In this document: one piece after another, positions 1 through 13,341 of the stretch
Layout of the letters: each line of letters starts with the position of its first letter
Numbering within the stretch: the first letter of the stretch is position 1
Assembly: GCA_002245135.1 (NCBI GenBank)
Contig: NGBS01000584.1
Location: 248,001-312,000, forward strand
From: Proteromonas lacertae
Lineage: Eukaryota; Sar; Bigyra; Opalinata; Proteromonadidae
Direction: 5' to 3'
Length of the DNA: 64,000 nucleotides
Notes under the pieces: generated by a model
What the model saw: only the letters and a program-made list of their open reading frames with translations
Databases searched by the model: none
What the model was told of the DNA's origin: nothing
Program-made: the position numbers and the translations under genes

Positions 1-3000
1 TCTTCCAATTGATGAGAAAGTTTGTAAGAATGATTTTAATTCTAATTTATCTATATCTTCTTTTAAAAATATTGACATTTCTTCTAAACAATCAAACACT
101 TCTTTGTTTTCTTTCATTAATCTCAATTCATTTTCATTTAATTCATTTCCTAATAAATTTATCTCTTCTAATTGTTTGTAATCTTTTAATCTTTCTATTA
201 ACAATTTTAATCCCTTTTCACTCATTCTAATATCTATTCGGATTATAGAATATATATAATACTCGAAAGATTCAATATTATGGGAAAACAATCTTCATCC
301 ATTTGAACAAATTTATCTAAATATTTACATATTATCTTCACTCCTTCATCTCCGATGTTATTATTATGAATTGATATATATTTTACATCTTCTGGTAAAG
401 AATCTGTTAATTTTTTTAATCCTTTAGAAGTAATTCTATTGTTGGATAAATCTAGCGTTTTATATTCGATCTGTCTTATTAATGACATATGAGAATCATT
501 AATATTCATATCTATTTCATAATAATTAATAATTTTTATACTTGAAAAATCATACTCACTTTCCCAACTTTTCCTTTCCTTTTTTGAACAATAATACAAA
601 TAATGTTCCAATTCTTTACTTGTCCATGTTGAACATTTCAATTCAATAAATGGATAGTTTTCATCCTCTAACGACTTACAACAAATAGCTTTTAATCCTT
701 TAAAACTTTCATTATTCCCACTTAATTTTATTGTACTACATCCTCTAATTGAATTTATTTCTTTCGTTAATAACATAATACTTTCATCATCTATTGACAT
801 ATTACTCAAATTCATTTCACTCTCGTCTTTCACTAATATATTCAAAATATCCAGTATCAGTTTAAATCCATTATTACCAATAGGATTATCTATTTTCAAA
901 TATTACATATAGCAATATATATACTGTGAATACATAATTGTCCTATATTGTTTTCTTCTTTCATATATTTCATCAAATATTCAATTCCATCTGAATCTAT
1001 ATTATTGCCACTTATATCTAGCATTATATTTTTGGTGATATTATTTAAACCATCTAACAAATATCTCAATCCAACAGAAGATAATCCCATTTCTCTAAAA
1101 CTACAATCGATATATTTATTTGAATAATTCATTGTATAATTATTTATTAAATGTAAATATGGAGATAATGTTTTCATTCCTTCATCTCCTATCTGATTTC
1201 CATTAACCATAAGCTCTTTTAGATTTGTAAACGAAGATATATTGTTGATCATTATTTCTATACTTTCTTGAGTTAGTTTATTATCTAAATAATATTAAAA
1301 AGACAATCTATACTACTCAATTTTAACTCTTTTACATCTTTTAATTCATTTGATCTAAACGAAATGAACGATTTGAAAAAATCATCATCAATTTCAGAAT
1401 TATTCAGGTTTAAGCATTCAATATACTTGATTAATTCTGGAATACTTTTATCAATTAGTAATTCTCTACTCCCATTATAATCAAATTCTATTCTTGAAAT
1501 GCTAAACACCGAGAATAAGGCTTTTAATCCCTTTGAATGAATATTCTTGTTGTTTTTAATATCTATTTGATAAACATATCCATATTTATATAATTCTTCA
1601 GATAATAACACCATCGATTCATCATTTAAGTTCATTCCATATAGATTTAATATTTTTTCTCTGTCTACTAATAAATGCAAATGTGGAAGTAACAGTTTAA
1701 ATCCTTTTGGGCCAATTCTATTGCCTATTTCATTATAATTAAAAATAGTGTAATAAATACATGAAAAATCAAGGATTTTTAATTTCATCAACGGGATTGA
1801 CTTGACAAATGATTCAATAAAGTGAAATGTTAAATGACATTTCCACACATCTATTTCTTGTAAATCTGTGAATTGACATATATAAGAACCTAATAAATAA
1901 TGATATTGAATAGGTATAGTGTTATATTCATAATCTAAATAAATAAAAGTATCTAAAAATCATACTAAATCTGAGCTTTGTAGGATTTGTTAGTTTTAGT
2001 ATTGTATAAAAAAAATCAATACCCTCTTCACATAAACAAATACTGCCTGGTGAAATTTTAACCCTTTCTATATCATAATAACCAGTTTCAATTCTAAATA
2101 TCCTTTCATCTAAACAACAACTCTTTTTTCCTTCTCTACATATATGAAGAATTTGAAACTTCAATTTATGTTCCATCGAATAATCTCCTTTGCGTAATTT
2201 CATCATCAATAATATTGATAGTTTTCTTTCATCTGATTTACTATTGTAAGATTCTATTAAATAATCTCGAATTTTTTTCCATTCATAACTATCAACATAA
2301 TAGTTTGATGGGTATATTATTGGAAGTCTAACTATTAGATTGTCACAATCATAGATCATTTCCTTTCTTTCTTTGCATATCACTAAATCATTTTCATCAT
2401 CTTTTGGTATTTTACTCATTTTTATCATTTCTTTTTGCAGCTCTTTCAAACTCATTCTATCTTCACTCTTTACTTTTAGCATCTTATCAACCACTTCTTT
2501 CATCTCATCATCACATTTCACATCTAAACTGTATTTACATCTCAAAATATTCTCTTTGGTTTTACTGATGAAATTATCTTCACAAAATGGTAATTTCTTC
2601 CTTATCATTTCATATAATATACAACCAATTGACCAAATCACACTTCTTTCATTATATTCAAAACCATTCAACTCTTCTGGAGGTGTAAAACACACATCAT
2701 ATATTCTCATATCTTCTTCTTTTCTCAATTCATTTAAGAATAAATCACAGATCTTTAATTTGTCATATCCTTCATCATCTTCTTCGTATATTATGTTACT
2801 ACTCTTTAAATTACTAACCATTAAATTATAATCTCTGAAAACCGTTAAAATAGTACATATTCTACATATCACACTACATATATCACTCTCTGAAATAGGT
2901 TTATTTTGAATTATGTCTTCTAAATCCCTTAAATAATATTTTTGTGATAATATCATATACTCAATATTACTATTAATTTGAAGAATTTTTGAGTAATAAA

Positions 3001-3246
3001 TGAATGATAGACAACAATCTAATATTAGTGAGTTATTTTCAAAGAATTTTAATATCTTCTTTTCTTTTATCCCACCTACATTTATGATTTTCACCATTTT
3101 AATAGCCTCTTGACATTGTACTATTATATCTACTTCATTGTCACTCTTTTCTATTCTTCCTTTTACCTATTATTTATAAATAACTAAAATACTTCAGCAT
3201 CATGTGGAAATATTGAGCTAATAACACTTTCATGCAAAAATATCAT
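1..3246 (-). CDS. Pseudokinase-LRR protein, 3' end beyond the left edge
   Basis: One gene read leftwards from ATG 3246, the first Met after an in-frame TAA. Five or more GTAT...TAG introns (near 3150-3180, 1930, 1260-1290, 865-900, 235-260) join the open frames in phase. The N-terminal ~370 residues look like a protein kinase fold: a VKII strand, NLKSSNII where HRDLKPSN is expected, CDLFL in place of DFG, a PPEE APE-like motif, and WSIGCILYEM helix F. The catalytic Asp and the DFG Gly are replaced, so it is probably a pseudokinase. Leucine-rich repeats of the ribonuclease-inhibitor type follow (NQIGDEGMK, LDISGNNIDSDG, NNIGDEGVK) and continue without a stop to base 1. A cytosolic signalling or scaffold role is inference. 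A shortened paralogue lies just upstream. Confidence 0.75.
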
Positions 3247-3473
3247 TTTCTTCTGTTTCAAAATATTTATTCGTTTCTTTTTATATTTTTTGTGTTAAAT
3301 ATGAATATGGAAAACATAAAATTCATAATAGAAAGTAACAATAAACTAATATAATCAGTATTAACATAGAGTCGTGTTACATTGAGTTATTAGAGTAAAA
3401 AACTAATTTAATCCACTTTTGGATTATCTATTCAGCAAAATACTAAGTAATGATACAAATATACTATTAATGA

Positions 3474-3982
3474 TTAACTTATCAACATTATTGATTGGTT
3501 CATCATAGAAATTGACTTAACTAAATCATTAATACCATCTGAATCAGCTTTATTTTTACTTATATCAAGCATCCTGATCTTTCTATTAACATTATGCAAT
3601 GCATCAGCTAAATATTTCAATCCTTCAGAAGTTAATCCCATATCTATTATATATCTTAGCAACAATTGTAATTATACTTGAACAGTCCAATATAAAATTA
3701 TCTACAAGTAAATGCAAATATGGACATAATATCTTCATTCCCTCATCGCCTATTTCATTACCTTTTAGTTCAACCACTTGAAGGTTAGGAAATGCTGAGA
3801 TATTGTTGATCAGAACTTCTATACTCTCATACGTGAGTCTATTATCTACAACAAACAATATTTCAAAACATACTACTTAAATCTAGCTTTCCTACATCTT
3901 TAAACTTATCCGAATTGGAAGACAATATTATTTTGAAAGTAATATCATCAATTTCTCTATCATTTATACTTAAACACAACAT
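3474..3982 (-). pseudogene. Shortened LRR paralogue of the left-edge gene
   Basis: Three fragments joined by introns near 3630-3665 and 3840-3868 give about 140 residues of LRR that closely follow the neighbouring gene (LSSNNRLTYESIEVL against LSSNNKLTQESIEIM; GNEIGDEGMKIL against GNQIGDEGMKTL). The kinase region is missing. The 5' leader (ATTCGTTT element, TTTGAAACA...ATG) resembles the leader of the full gene, as if an internal deletion fused leader to LRRs. At the 3' side, a TAA (3474-3476) falls just before the place where the paralogue splices onward, and the matching splice site and the next exon's first bases (ATAATCC) remain downstream. A relic is the best reading; a short expressed LRR protein is possible. 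Confidence 0.5.
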
Positions 3983-4492
3983 TTCTTTATGTTTCAAAAT
4001 ATGATTCGTTTTTTCTTCTTTTTTAAACTTTTTGCATGAATTATACAGCATATTCATCAAATAAAAACATAGTGATATGTATATCACTATTTCATACAAT
4101 ATACTTATATAATATTAACATATATTTCATGACAATTTTGATTGGTAATATTCAATTCAATATTTATACAACATCAATGTCTTCATTAAGCTGTAGAATT
4201 TATAAAATGCATTATATCTTTATTATTACAATATTTTGATGATTTTGATAAAACCCATCCAATAAAACAAAATTAAAAACACCTCAACATTCTTTTCGAA
4301 AAAAACATACATAGAAAACCCTTTGGAGGTATTGAAAAATACATTTTTGACAATTCCGTATTTGAAATAATCATATTATTTGTTTAATTTATATGAAATA
4401 ATGCTCAATAATACACAAACATAATATTAATATACAAACAATTCCTAAAACGCTATTATACAATTTCGCGCCATTTTTTGTTAAGATAGAAT
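3983..4492. other. Intergenic region between divergent genes
   Basis: About 510 bp between the LRR relic and WRNIP1. Only low-complexity AT-rich sequence and short frames with no recognisable protein. It holds an ATTCGTTT element (4004-4011) near the relic start and the E2F-like box at 4464-4472. Confidence 0.5.
4464..4472 (+). promoter_or_regulatory. E2F-like box upstream of WRNIP1
   Basis: TTTCGCGCC, a match to the E2F/DP consensus TTTSSCGC, ends 20 bp before the WRNIP1 ATG. GC-only stretches are very rare here. The same motif, inverted, precedes RAD50. That E2F/DP binds it is inference. Confidence 0.55.
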
Positions 4493-6217
4493 ATGAGTAT
4501 TAGAACTAAAAGAAAACTAAAAGAACACGAAGAAAGTGAAAGTAGATATACAAAATGTCCCATATGTGGTAAACAAGTATTGTTTTACTTCATGCTTTTA
4601 ATTTTAGGTGCCAATAGCAAATATAAATTTACATATTGATTCAGGATGTCAGCCACATGGTTTAATGAAACAAAACAAAAAGCAAAAGTGTGTAGAATCA
4701 GAAGATTCAAGTCCAGCAATACAGTCAACTCCATCTTCTCCAATAACTGATGTAGTTGATATAGAATCTTCTCCTAAATTTTCTCCAGCTAGTAAGTTAG
4801 TAAAGAAAGGAAATAGTTCAAATTCTTCTCCTGAACATCCAAGAATAGTGAAAGTTAATGAAAATCACAAACCGTTATCTGAATTAGCTCGACCTACATC
4901 ATTTGAAGAGTTATTTGGACATGAAGATCTATTTGGTGAGAATGGTAGTTTAATCAATTTAATAAAGAAAGATAGAATACCATCATTGATATTATGGGGC
5001 CCTCCAGGTTGTGGTAAAACTACAATAGCTAAAATAATCAGTAAAGTAACAAAGAAACGATTTATAACGTTTAGTGCAGTTGATAGTGGAACAAAAGATA
5101 TAATGGAAATAGCAGAAAGTAGTAAAAATGAATATAAACTCTGTGGTAGAGAAACTATATTATTTATAGATGAAATACATCGATATAATAAGAAACAACA
5201 AGATATATTTCTTCCTTATATAGAAAATGGTACATTTATATTAATAGGAGCAACAACAGAAAATCCATCATTCAGTTTAAATAATGCATTATTAAGTAGA
5301 TGTAGAATAGAAAAATTGGAGAGTTTAAATGATGAAAGTATAAAGAATATAATAAACCGAATATTATTGAAATATATGAATGGAATAAGTATTAGTGATG
5401 AAGGGAATGAAAGTGTTAGTAGAATTATCAAATGGTGATGCTCGAAGTTCAATAAATATATTAGATCAATTAGAAATAAAAGATTTAAAAGAGTATATAG
5501 AATATAATATAATATATATTGTTTATAGTAACAAAATAGAAAAAGAAGATATATTGAAAATAATAAGTAAAAACAAACTATTTTATGATAAAAAAGGAGA
5601 TAATCATTATGATACAATATCTGCATTTCATAAGTCAATGCGAGGTAGTGATCCCGATGCAACAACATATTATTTAGCGAGAATGATAGAAGGTGGTGAA
5701 GATCCATTATATGTTGCTAGAAGAATGATAAGATTTGCTACAGAAGATGTTGGATTAGCTGATCCAATGGCATTAGAACAAGCAGTATTAGCTTATCAGG
5801 CATGTCAGTTTATTGGTTTACCAGAATGTAAATTAGCTTTATTACAATGTGCATTATATTTGGCATTATCCCCCAAAAGTAATGAATTGGATGTTACTTA
5901 TAATAATGTTGCTGATTTGGTTAAATCAAATCCTCAATATTCAATTCCTTATCATATTAGAAATGGAGTAACAAAATATATGGAAAAGATAGGTTATGGT
6001 AAAGGATATAAAGTATTTAATTATTATCATATTGTTGTAATAGTATTCACCAGAGTTTGACTATATGGAAGAACAAACCTATTTACCTGAAGAATTGACA
6101 GGAAAACAATTTGTAGATGTAACAAGGTTAAGAGGTTTTGGAAGGTTTAAACCTGACGATATACCTCAACAAGAAACAAATGAAGAAATTAAAGTAGATA
6201 ATAAAAAAGAAAAATAA
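4493..6217 (+). CDS. WRNIP1: WRNIP1/MGS1-type AAA+ ATPase, apparent 1-nt frameshift
   Basis: Replication-associated AAA+ ATPase that acts with PCNA and ubiquitin at stalled forks (family knowledge). The first exon carries a UBZ4 ubiquitin-binding zinc finger (CPICGK..., then INLHIDSGC) split by an intron at about 4575-4603. Walker A is LWGPPGCGKTT, Walker B ILFIDEIHRYN, sensor 1 IGATTENPSF, then the arginine-finger region ALLSRCR. The C-terminal MgsA half follows (SMRGSDPDATTYYLARM, RRMIRFATEDVGLADP, YSPEFDYMEEQTYLPEEL). Introns lie near 5490-5530 and 6012-6042. At 5401-5405 (GGGAA) the frame shifts by one extra base inside a conserved stretch (ISDEG then MKVLVELSNGDAR); removing one base restores the family sequence. 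This may be a sequence error or a real lesion. Start ATG 4493 includes the zinc finger. Confidence 0.9.
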
Positions 6218-6394
6218 TTATTTTATATAAATATTCAGTTGTTTATTCTCCACTTTCTCAATTTTTGCATAATATATAGAAAATACATTTTCTCCGTTAT
6301 TTTTATATATTATGTCACAAGTAGACTTTAAATACTAAAATCAGTTAAAACAAAACAATTATTATAAAGAAAAGTAATATTAATAATAATAATG

Positions 6395-9300
6395 TTAATT
6401 ATTATTCAAAGCAGGTGATGCTTCTGTATACAAACGAGGTAAAATACTCATTGCCATTAATTCTTGGAACAACACTTTACAAGCATATGGAATACGCACT
6501 GTTGATATTTGAGTAGTATTCTTACAATTCTTACATCCTTTCTGACTACACATCAATCCACATAAATCACAAACAAATACTCTGTAATCATCACTACAGA
6601 ATAAGAACCTATCTCTCAACACTTGAGCAGATCCATGTGCTACTAAACAATCTCTCTCCATCTCACCCATTCTTAAACCTCCTTCCTTAGCTCTTCCTTC
6701 TAATGGTTGTCTTGTTAATGCACTGGTTGGACCACGGTTTCTACTATGTATCTTCATATCCACCATATGTTTTAATCTTTGATAATAGGTTGGACCAATG
6801 AATATTTGTGCATCTAATTTTCTACCAGTATGACCACAATACATTACTTCATTTCCTCTCTTTTGGAATCCTAAGTTATGTAATTCTCTACTTATTGTTT
6901 CTACTGTAACTTTAGTAAAAGCAGTTGCATCACCTTCTTTACCAAATAATGTTGATACTTTTCCTAATAAACATTCAATTAATTGACCAATAGTCATACG
7001 CGATGGAATAGCATGTGGATTAACCATAATATCAGGTGTAATACCTTGACGAGTAAACGGCATATCTTCCTGTCTATAAGTCATACCAACAGTACCTTTT
7101 TGACCATGTCTACTGGAGAATTTATCACCAATTGTGGGAACTCTTACACTTCTTGTTCGTAACTTTACAAATTTGTATCCTTCTTCGTTTGTACTAATCA
7201 TTACTTCATCTACAATTGCTGTTTCACCTGGTCTCATACTGACACTACAATCTTTCTTTCTTATTTCATTGGTTTTTGGATCTGGAACACCATCAGATGA
7301 TGTTTTACCAATTATTATATCTCTTTCAGTAATACGAGTACCTGGTGGAATTAATCCATCACTATCTAATTTTTCATAAGTTAAACCAGCTTTACGATCA
7401 TATAAACTTCGAGTTGGTTTTTCAAATCTTTCACCACTTAAATTATTATCAAATGATTGATGATTTAATGATTCTCTTTCTACATAAGTACGATAGAATG
7501 TACTTCTAAATAGACCTCTATCAATGGAACTTTGATTCATCATCAAACTATCTTCTTGATTATAACCACTATAACACATAATAGCTACAATAACATTACA
7601 ACCAGCAGGTAATTGTCTGAAGAATAAATAATCCATTGGTTTAGTACAAACAATAGGTTTTTGAGGGTAATATAAGACATGAGATAAAGTATCCATTCTT
7701 AATTGATAATTAGATGCATAAATGCCCATTGCTTGTTTACCCATTGAACTTTGATAGACATTTCTTGGACTTTGATTATGATGTGAAAATGGAATAATAG
7801 AAGCACAAACACCTAATATCATTGCAGGATTAATCTCACAATGAGTAAATGTATTACAAATACCATCAGTGTATGATTTAAAAGTTGATCTTTTCTTTAA
7901 ATCATCGGTAGTCATTGCTATCATACACGTTTCTTCTTCTTCTGCATCAATATATTCTATTAATCCTTTCTTTATTAAATCAGTCCATGAACTATCTGGA
8001 TTTTCTAAATTCATTATATCTGATTTTCTTATCTTTAATCTTTGGAAACCTTCTTCTCCTCTGTTATTTTCATCTATTTCTTCTACTATAAAGAGTGGTC
8101 TACATCCTCTACCTGAGTCAGTGTATATTCTCAACTCTCTTAATGGTATATCATGCACTAAACTTACTTCGACATCTAGATTACCACTTCTTCTCATATT
8201 TCTTAAACGACTGAGTAAATCTTTTGCATTTTTCTTCATTCCAATCCATGAACCATTGACGAATACTTTGGTGGATTTTGGAATATCTTTTGGACTGATT
8301 TCATCCAATGTATCAACACCCCACTCGAATAATGAATCAACTATTGCTTTTTTCTATACAAATATATAATAATATATATATATATATATATATATACATC
8401 TGAACCAACTGTACATCTTGCCATTAATGCAAAGTTCTTAACAATACCACAAGCAGCTCCTTCTGGTGTTTCTGCTGGACAGATTAGTCCCCATTGTGTA
8501 TTATGTAATTGTCTTGGTTTAGTTTGTTTACCACCTGTATCTATTGGTGTTTTTAAACGACGTAAATGTGATAAACTTGAGGAATATGTTAATCTATTTA
8601 ATACTTGAGATACACCTGTTTTGGAAGGTAATCCTTTAGATTTATCTCCCCAATTACCAGTAGCTAGACAATATCTAATACCATCAGTAATAATTTTATG
8701 CTATAAATATATATATAAATATATATATATAATACATTAACAACTTCACTTAATTTGAAGTTTCTATTAGATTGTAATTTCTTATTAATAGTCTTCTTCA
8801 TATTTTGTACTAATTTATAGAAATAAGTATGAAATATAGCTTCCATCAAAGGTCCAGCTAAATCCATTCTTTTATTACTAAAATGATCTCTATCATCTTC
8901 CTCTCTTCTACCCAATGAACATAATAATAATTTATGAACCATATAACCTAAGAAGAATGCTTTCTTCGTCTCTGTATCATCATTTGGTCCAAGTCCAACA
9001 TGTGGTAACATCTGATCATTCATTGTTCTTCGTGCTAATGCAATTCTTTCTTCTCTTCTACTCGTTGGTAATGATCTATTGGAACGGTTTCCTATATATT
9101 CTAAGGCTAAATTACAATTATCAACATCACTAGCTTCAGTAATACATGGATAGAATCTTTGAATCATTTCATTATCTGTTAAATCATAACATATATGTTG
9201 TAGTATATCTTTATCATCCTCAAAGCCAAGTGCTCTAAATATAATAACTACTGGAATAGCTGCTTTAATATATGGTATTTCTGCATATATTTGATATTTC

Positions 9301-10113
9301 TGTTTTGTTATTCCAGTATTTGTGTTACGATTAAACATAAATAGTTTCATTGTACAGGCTGGTCTTGGACCATCTTTTTGACTTCTTACTTCAGCAATAT
9401 AAGAATAACGACTTTCTTTATTCTGTTTAAATACATATACAAAGTTTGTCTTTTGTCTTTCTTGTGAAATAATTGCTTTTTCACTTCCATTCACTATAAA
9501 ATATCCACCTAAATCAAAACTACATTCTCCATACTCAACTAATGCTTTTTCATCTTTTCCACGTAAATAACAAGCGACTGATTGTAACATAATTGGTATT
9601 TGACCTAAATAGAAGTGGTCTATTTGCTCACTTCCGGCATCTTCTGTATGAATTGTTCCATCATCTTCAAGTGTGTGTCTTGTCCTTGTCATTGATACTT
9701 CAATCCATAGTTTCGATGAGTATGTTAGATTTCTAAGTCGAGCATCGTTTGGATGTAAAGGACAAGGAGTATTTGATCCTTCTTCTTCAAAAGTGGGCTG
9801 ATTATAACTTAATTTGCCGAAATCAATTTTACATTCTTCACTTTCTTGCTTTGAACCAACATCAAACTATTTAAATTGTATAGTAAAAATTCTAGAAGAA
9901 ATATAGAAATACTTGAGGGTTCTTCTCTATAAGAATATTTTCACTCTGATCGTTAATAATTTTCTGAGCATTAAGACTAATGAATCGGTCAAATGAGTCG
10001 ATTTGTTGCTTAACTAGATTATTCTCTTTGAAAAATGCGCTTACAACATCCCAAGTATCTTCCTATAAACAAAATTAATAATATCAACAATATACTTGTT
10101 TTATATCAGTCAT
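6395..10113 (-). CDS. RPB2: RNA polymerase II second-largest subunit
   Basis: Catalytic subunit of RNA polymerase II, forming half the active site with RPB1 in the nucleus. Exons 10113-10096, 10062-9913, 9866-8736, 8700-8398 and 8353-6395 total 3561 nt (1186 aa), close to the usual 1170-1225 aa. Diagnostic stretches: DSFDRFI near the N-terminus, [33 protein letters not shown], the hybrid-binding domain [13 protein letters not shown] and [20 protein letters not shown], then [12 protein letters not shown] and the C-terminal zinc ribbon (CDLCG...CKNC) with [14 protein letters not shown]. Exon 1 encodes only six residues, MTDIKQ. Introns are 33-46 nt and TA-rich. It is divergent from the first cathepsin gene with only 64 bp between start codons, so the promoter region is probably shared. 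Confidence 0.97.
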
Positions 10114-10177
10114 AAAAGCAAAAATGAAAAATCAAATAAAAGTCAAGCAATAAATCAAGCCGAGCCAAGTCAAGAAT

Positions 10178-11430
10178 ATGAAAATTCTTTTTCTTTTTTT
10201 TCTCACTCTACAATATTCTCTTTGCTTATTCCATGAGAATAACTATTACTTGGAACAGTTTAAGTCTTTTCAGATGAAATTTGGAAAGAAATATGTGAAT
10301 GTAGAAGAACAAAAGTATGAACAGATATTAAATTATTTCTATATCATTTTAGATATCGTCAAAAGATATTCTCAGAATCACTAGATGAAGTAGAGAAGTT
10401 TAATTCTGAAAAGCACAAATGGAAGAAAGGAATAAATCAATTCTCTGATATAACTGTAGAAGAATTTAGACATCGTTATTTATCCGAAATGAAAATCGAC
10501 AATAATCTTGTGAAGAAGAATTATGTAAGTCGAAATTTAAACAAAGCAAACTCACTAGAAATAGACTGGGAGAAAAAAGGAGTAATGACGCCAATAGAAG
10601 ATCAACAACAATGTGGTTCTTGCTGGGCATTCTCAGCTATGGAAACATTACAAGCATTTAATGTGATTAACTTCAAGAAAGAGCCAACTCAGTTGAGTAA
10701 ACAACAAGTAATGGATTGTAATGCAAATCATATGAGTTGTAATGGAGGTACTTTATACCACGCTTATAGATATACTGCAAGATTTCCGTTACTGTGTACT
10801 GAAGAGGAATACCCTTATGAAGCTAAAGATAATGAATGTAGAGTAAAGAATAAGAAATGTACATATCAAAATGAACAGAAAACTTATGATCTAATAATGT
10901 CAGGTGAAGATAATCTAAGAAAAGCACTTCAAGATAATCCAGTGTCTGTATCAATAAGAGCAGATGAGTTAAAATCATATCAAAGTGGTATATTTCAAGG
11001 AGATGAATGTCCACAGGGTTTTGGACCAGATCATGGAGTTGTAGTAGTTGGATATGGACAATCAAGTGAAGGTAATTATTATAGAATTAAGAACAGTTGG
11101 GGAAAGACATGGGGTGAAGAAGGATATTTCAGATTAGAAGCTGATTATGGACAATATGGAGCATGTGAGTTGACTACTCTTGTTATTGTACCGTCATCGT
11201 ATATATAGTTTATTATAATTCATTGAAATAGTGAAATATCAGATTTAACAATATCATCGAGTTATACAGTAATCTGTGTGATTTTATATATTATTATTGC
11301 TGCTATTGGTATTTTTACATTTGCATACTCATGTGGATGTATGCCAGATAAATTTTTACCTTCATACATGAAACCAAAACCAGAATTAGATTCATCTTCT
11401 ACAAATTTATTAAGTCATGCAAATAATTAA
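10178..11430 (+). CDS. Membrane-anchored cathepsin-L-like cysteine protease 1
   Basis: Papain-family (C1A) endopeptidase precursor. Exons 10178-10314, 10353-11198 and 11232-11430 give 393 aa in an unbroken frame. Order: signal peptide (MKILFLFFLTLQYSLCLF), I29 propeptide (WKKGINQFSDIT), then the mature domain with oxyanion Gln and catalytic Cys in QQQCGSCWAFS, His in GPDHGVVVVGYG and Asn in KNSWGKTWGEEGYF. The last exon adds a transmembrane segment (VICVILYIIIAAIGIFTFAY) and a short Cys-containing tail, so it should be a type I membrane protein of the surface or lysosome-like compartment. Similar anchored proteases occur in Entamoeba. First of a tandem array; the mature part differs from the other copies, but its tail-coding end is duplicated at 14811. 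Confidence 0.93.
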
Positions 11431-12003
11431 TATAATTGCTTATATATGATATTATTTTAATAATTGTTTGTGTTTCATCGTATTTGCATATATAATAAAA
11501 ATCAAGTTGAGATTCATACATGTCAAATACAGAGTTATCATACAATATAGATATAGACATACATGTATTACATCAGTTTTTACAGTAAGCAGTTCATTGT
11601 GACTAACCAATTTTGAATGGTTCAAGAATTACAGATAATTTTTGTAAAATTCATTCTTTAGAACATTCCATTTATCTTTTTAGCTTAAGCTAATTTCTTG
11701 ATTATTGCATTATAATTGTATTTAATTATACTTGATTATTTTATTTATTTATAATATAGGCATATAGAATGTTTAAAGTGCTAATTTACTTAGTTTTTAG
11801 TCTAGTTTCAGTGAATGCACTACTACACGAATCAAGCTACTATGCGAACAAATTTGCAGCATTTGAAAAAGAATATGGTAAGAAATATGCTGACGAAGCT
11901 GAATTTAAGTATAAAATACTGAAATATACACAAATAGTAAGCGTTTAGAGATATTTTCAACTAATGTAGATAAAATCGAGAAATTTAATTCAGAAAAACA
12001 CAC
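11385..12003 (+). repeat. Duplicated segment, copy 1
   Basis: From the last codons of cathepsin 1 through the spacer into exon 2 of cathepsin 2, this sequence recurs almost unchanged 3426 bp downstream (14811-15429). Its 3' part (about 11547-12003: promoter, signal peptide, first intron, propeptide) is also present before cathepsin 3 (about 13120-13576). Confidence 0.9.
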
Positions 12004-13017
12004 TTATAAGTTGGGGATTAACAAATTTAGTGATTTAACCTATCCAGAATTCAAAAGCATTTTATTAACAAAGAAGTATACTCCTGCACCAAAAGCAAAA
12101 TACCCTATTAAGCTGAATAAGACAGCCCCATCTAGTGTTGATTGGAGAAAGGAAGGTGTTTTATCTCCTGTTGATAATCAAGGAGAATGTGGAAGCTGCT
12201 GGTCATTTGCCACATCCGAGGTATTACAAGCATTTAATGCAATAAAACAAAACAAAAAGGGTGTTAGATTCAGTAAACAACAGTTTATAGATTGTGCTTG
12301 GCCTTATAGAAATAGGGGATGTGATGGAGGAAGTGCAAACCAAGGGCTTTACATGGCAGAAAAATATGCAACATTATGCACAGAAGAAGAATATCCATAT
12401 CTAGGAAAGGATTATCATTGTGCCTTAAAATCAGCAAAATGCACTTTTAAGAATGTTCAAAAAAGCACAATTCGTGATGGTTTTGGAGAACTTGCGTTAA
12501 AGAGTATAGTAGCACAACAACCAGTAACAGCTGGAATAATGGTTACTGATTATTTACAAAGTTATAAAAGCGGCATTTATTCAGGAGAAGGTTGTCCACC
12601 TCTTAATGATACTGCACATTTAGAAATAAATCATGATACAGTTATTGTAGGCTATGGAACTGAAAACAATGTACCATATTGGATAATTAGAAACAGCTGG
12701 GGCGCTGATTGGGGTGAAGGTGGGTATTTCAGAATTGTAAGGACGGAATATGCTGACAGTCCTGGTATGTGTGCAACTGCAGTAGATAATGCACTACCAT
12801 TAGAGTATAATATATTATTTTAATATTCATTAGTGTTGATTTAAAGGATTTTGAAAGAGATGAGGTTGTTGTTACAAAAGTAAGTACTACTGTAATAATT
12901 TTAGCAGTGATTGGAGTGGTAATAGGTATAGCAGATATAGTTGTTTTCTTCTTCATTTGTAATTGTTGTTGTAATTGCTGTTATAAAGGAAAACAAAGAA
13001 AGAGCTGTTTTTGTTAG
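11769..13017 (+). CDS. Membrane-anchored cathepsin-L-like cysteine protease 2
   Basis: Exons 11769-11908, 11938-12804 and 12834-13017 give 396 aa. Signal peptide MFKVLIYLVFSLVSVNALL, I29 propeptide with an ERFNIN-like helix (KRLEIFSTNVDKIEKFN) and INKFSDLT. The mature protease has Cys in GECGSCWSFA, His in EINHDTVIVGYG and Asn in IIRNSWGADWGEGGYF. The last exon encodes a transmembrane helix (STTVIILAVIGVVIGIADIV) followed by a Cys-rich juxtamembrane tail (CNCCCNCCYKG), a likely palmitoylation target. Its promoter and first ~80 codons are essentially identical to those of cathepsins 3 and 4, but from about base 12004 it diverges sharply. This mosaic pattern points to gene conversion or recombination within exon 2. 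The catalytic triad is complete. Confidence 0.93.
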
Positions 13018-13341
13018 ATTAATTATTCTCTAATAATGGTTTATGGCTGATATAATATTTGTTTTTAAGAAAAAGAAATGAATTTGAAAAATAATTGTCA
13101 AACAAAGTAAAAATTTTATATAGATATAGACATACATGTATTACATCAGTTTTTACAGTAAGCAGTTCATTGTGACTAACCAATTTTGAATGGTTCAAGA
13201 ATTACAGATAATTTTTGTAAAATTCATTCTTTAGAACATTCCATTTATCTTTTTAGCTTAAGCTAATTTCTTGATTATTGCATTATAATTGTATTTAATT
13301 ATACTTGATTATTTTATTTATTTATAATATAGGCATATAGA

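Noticed and set aside
9..230. Plus-strand 73-aa hydrophobic frame at the left edge
   Set aside because: Antisense shadow of the LRR gene.
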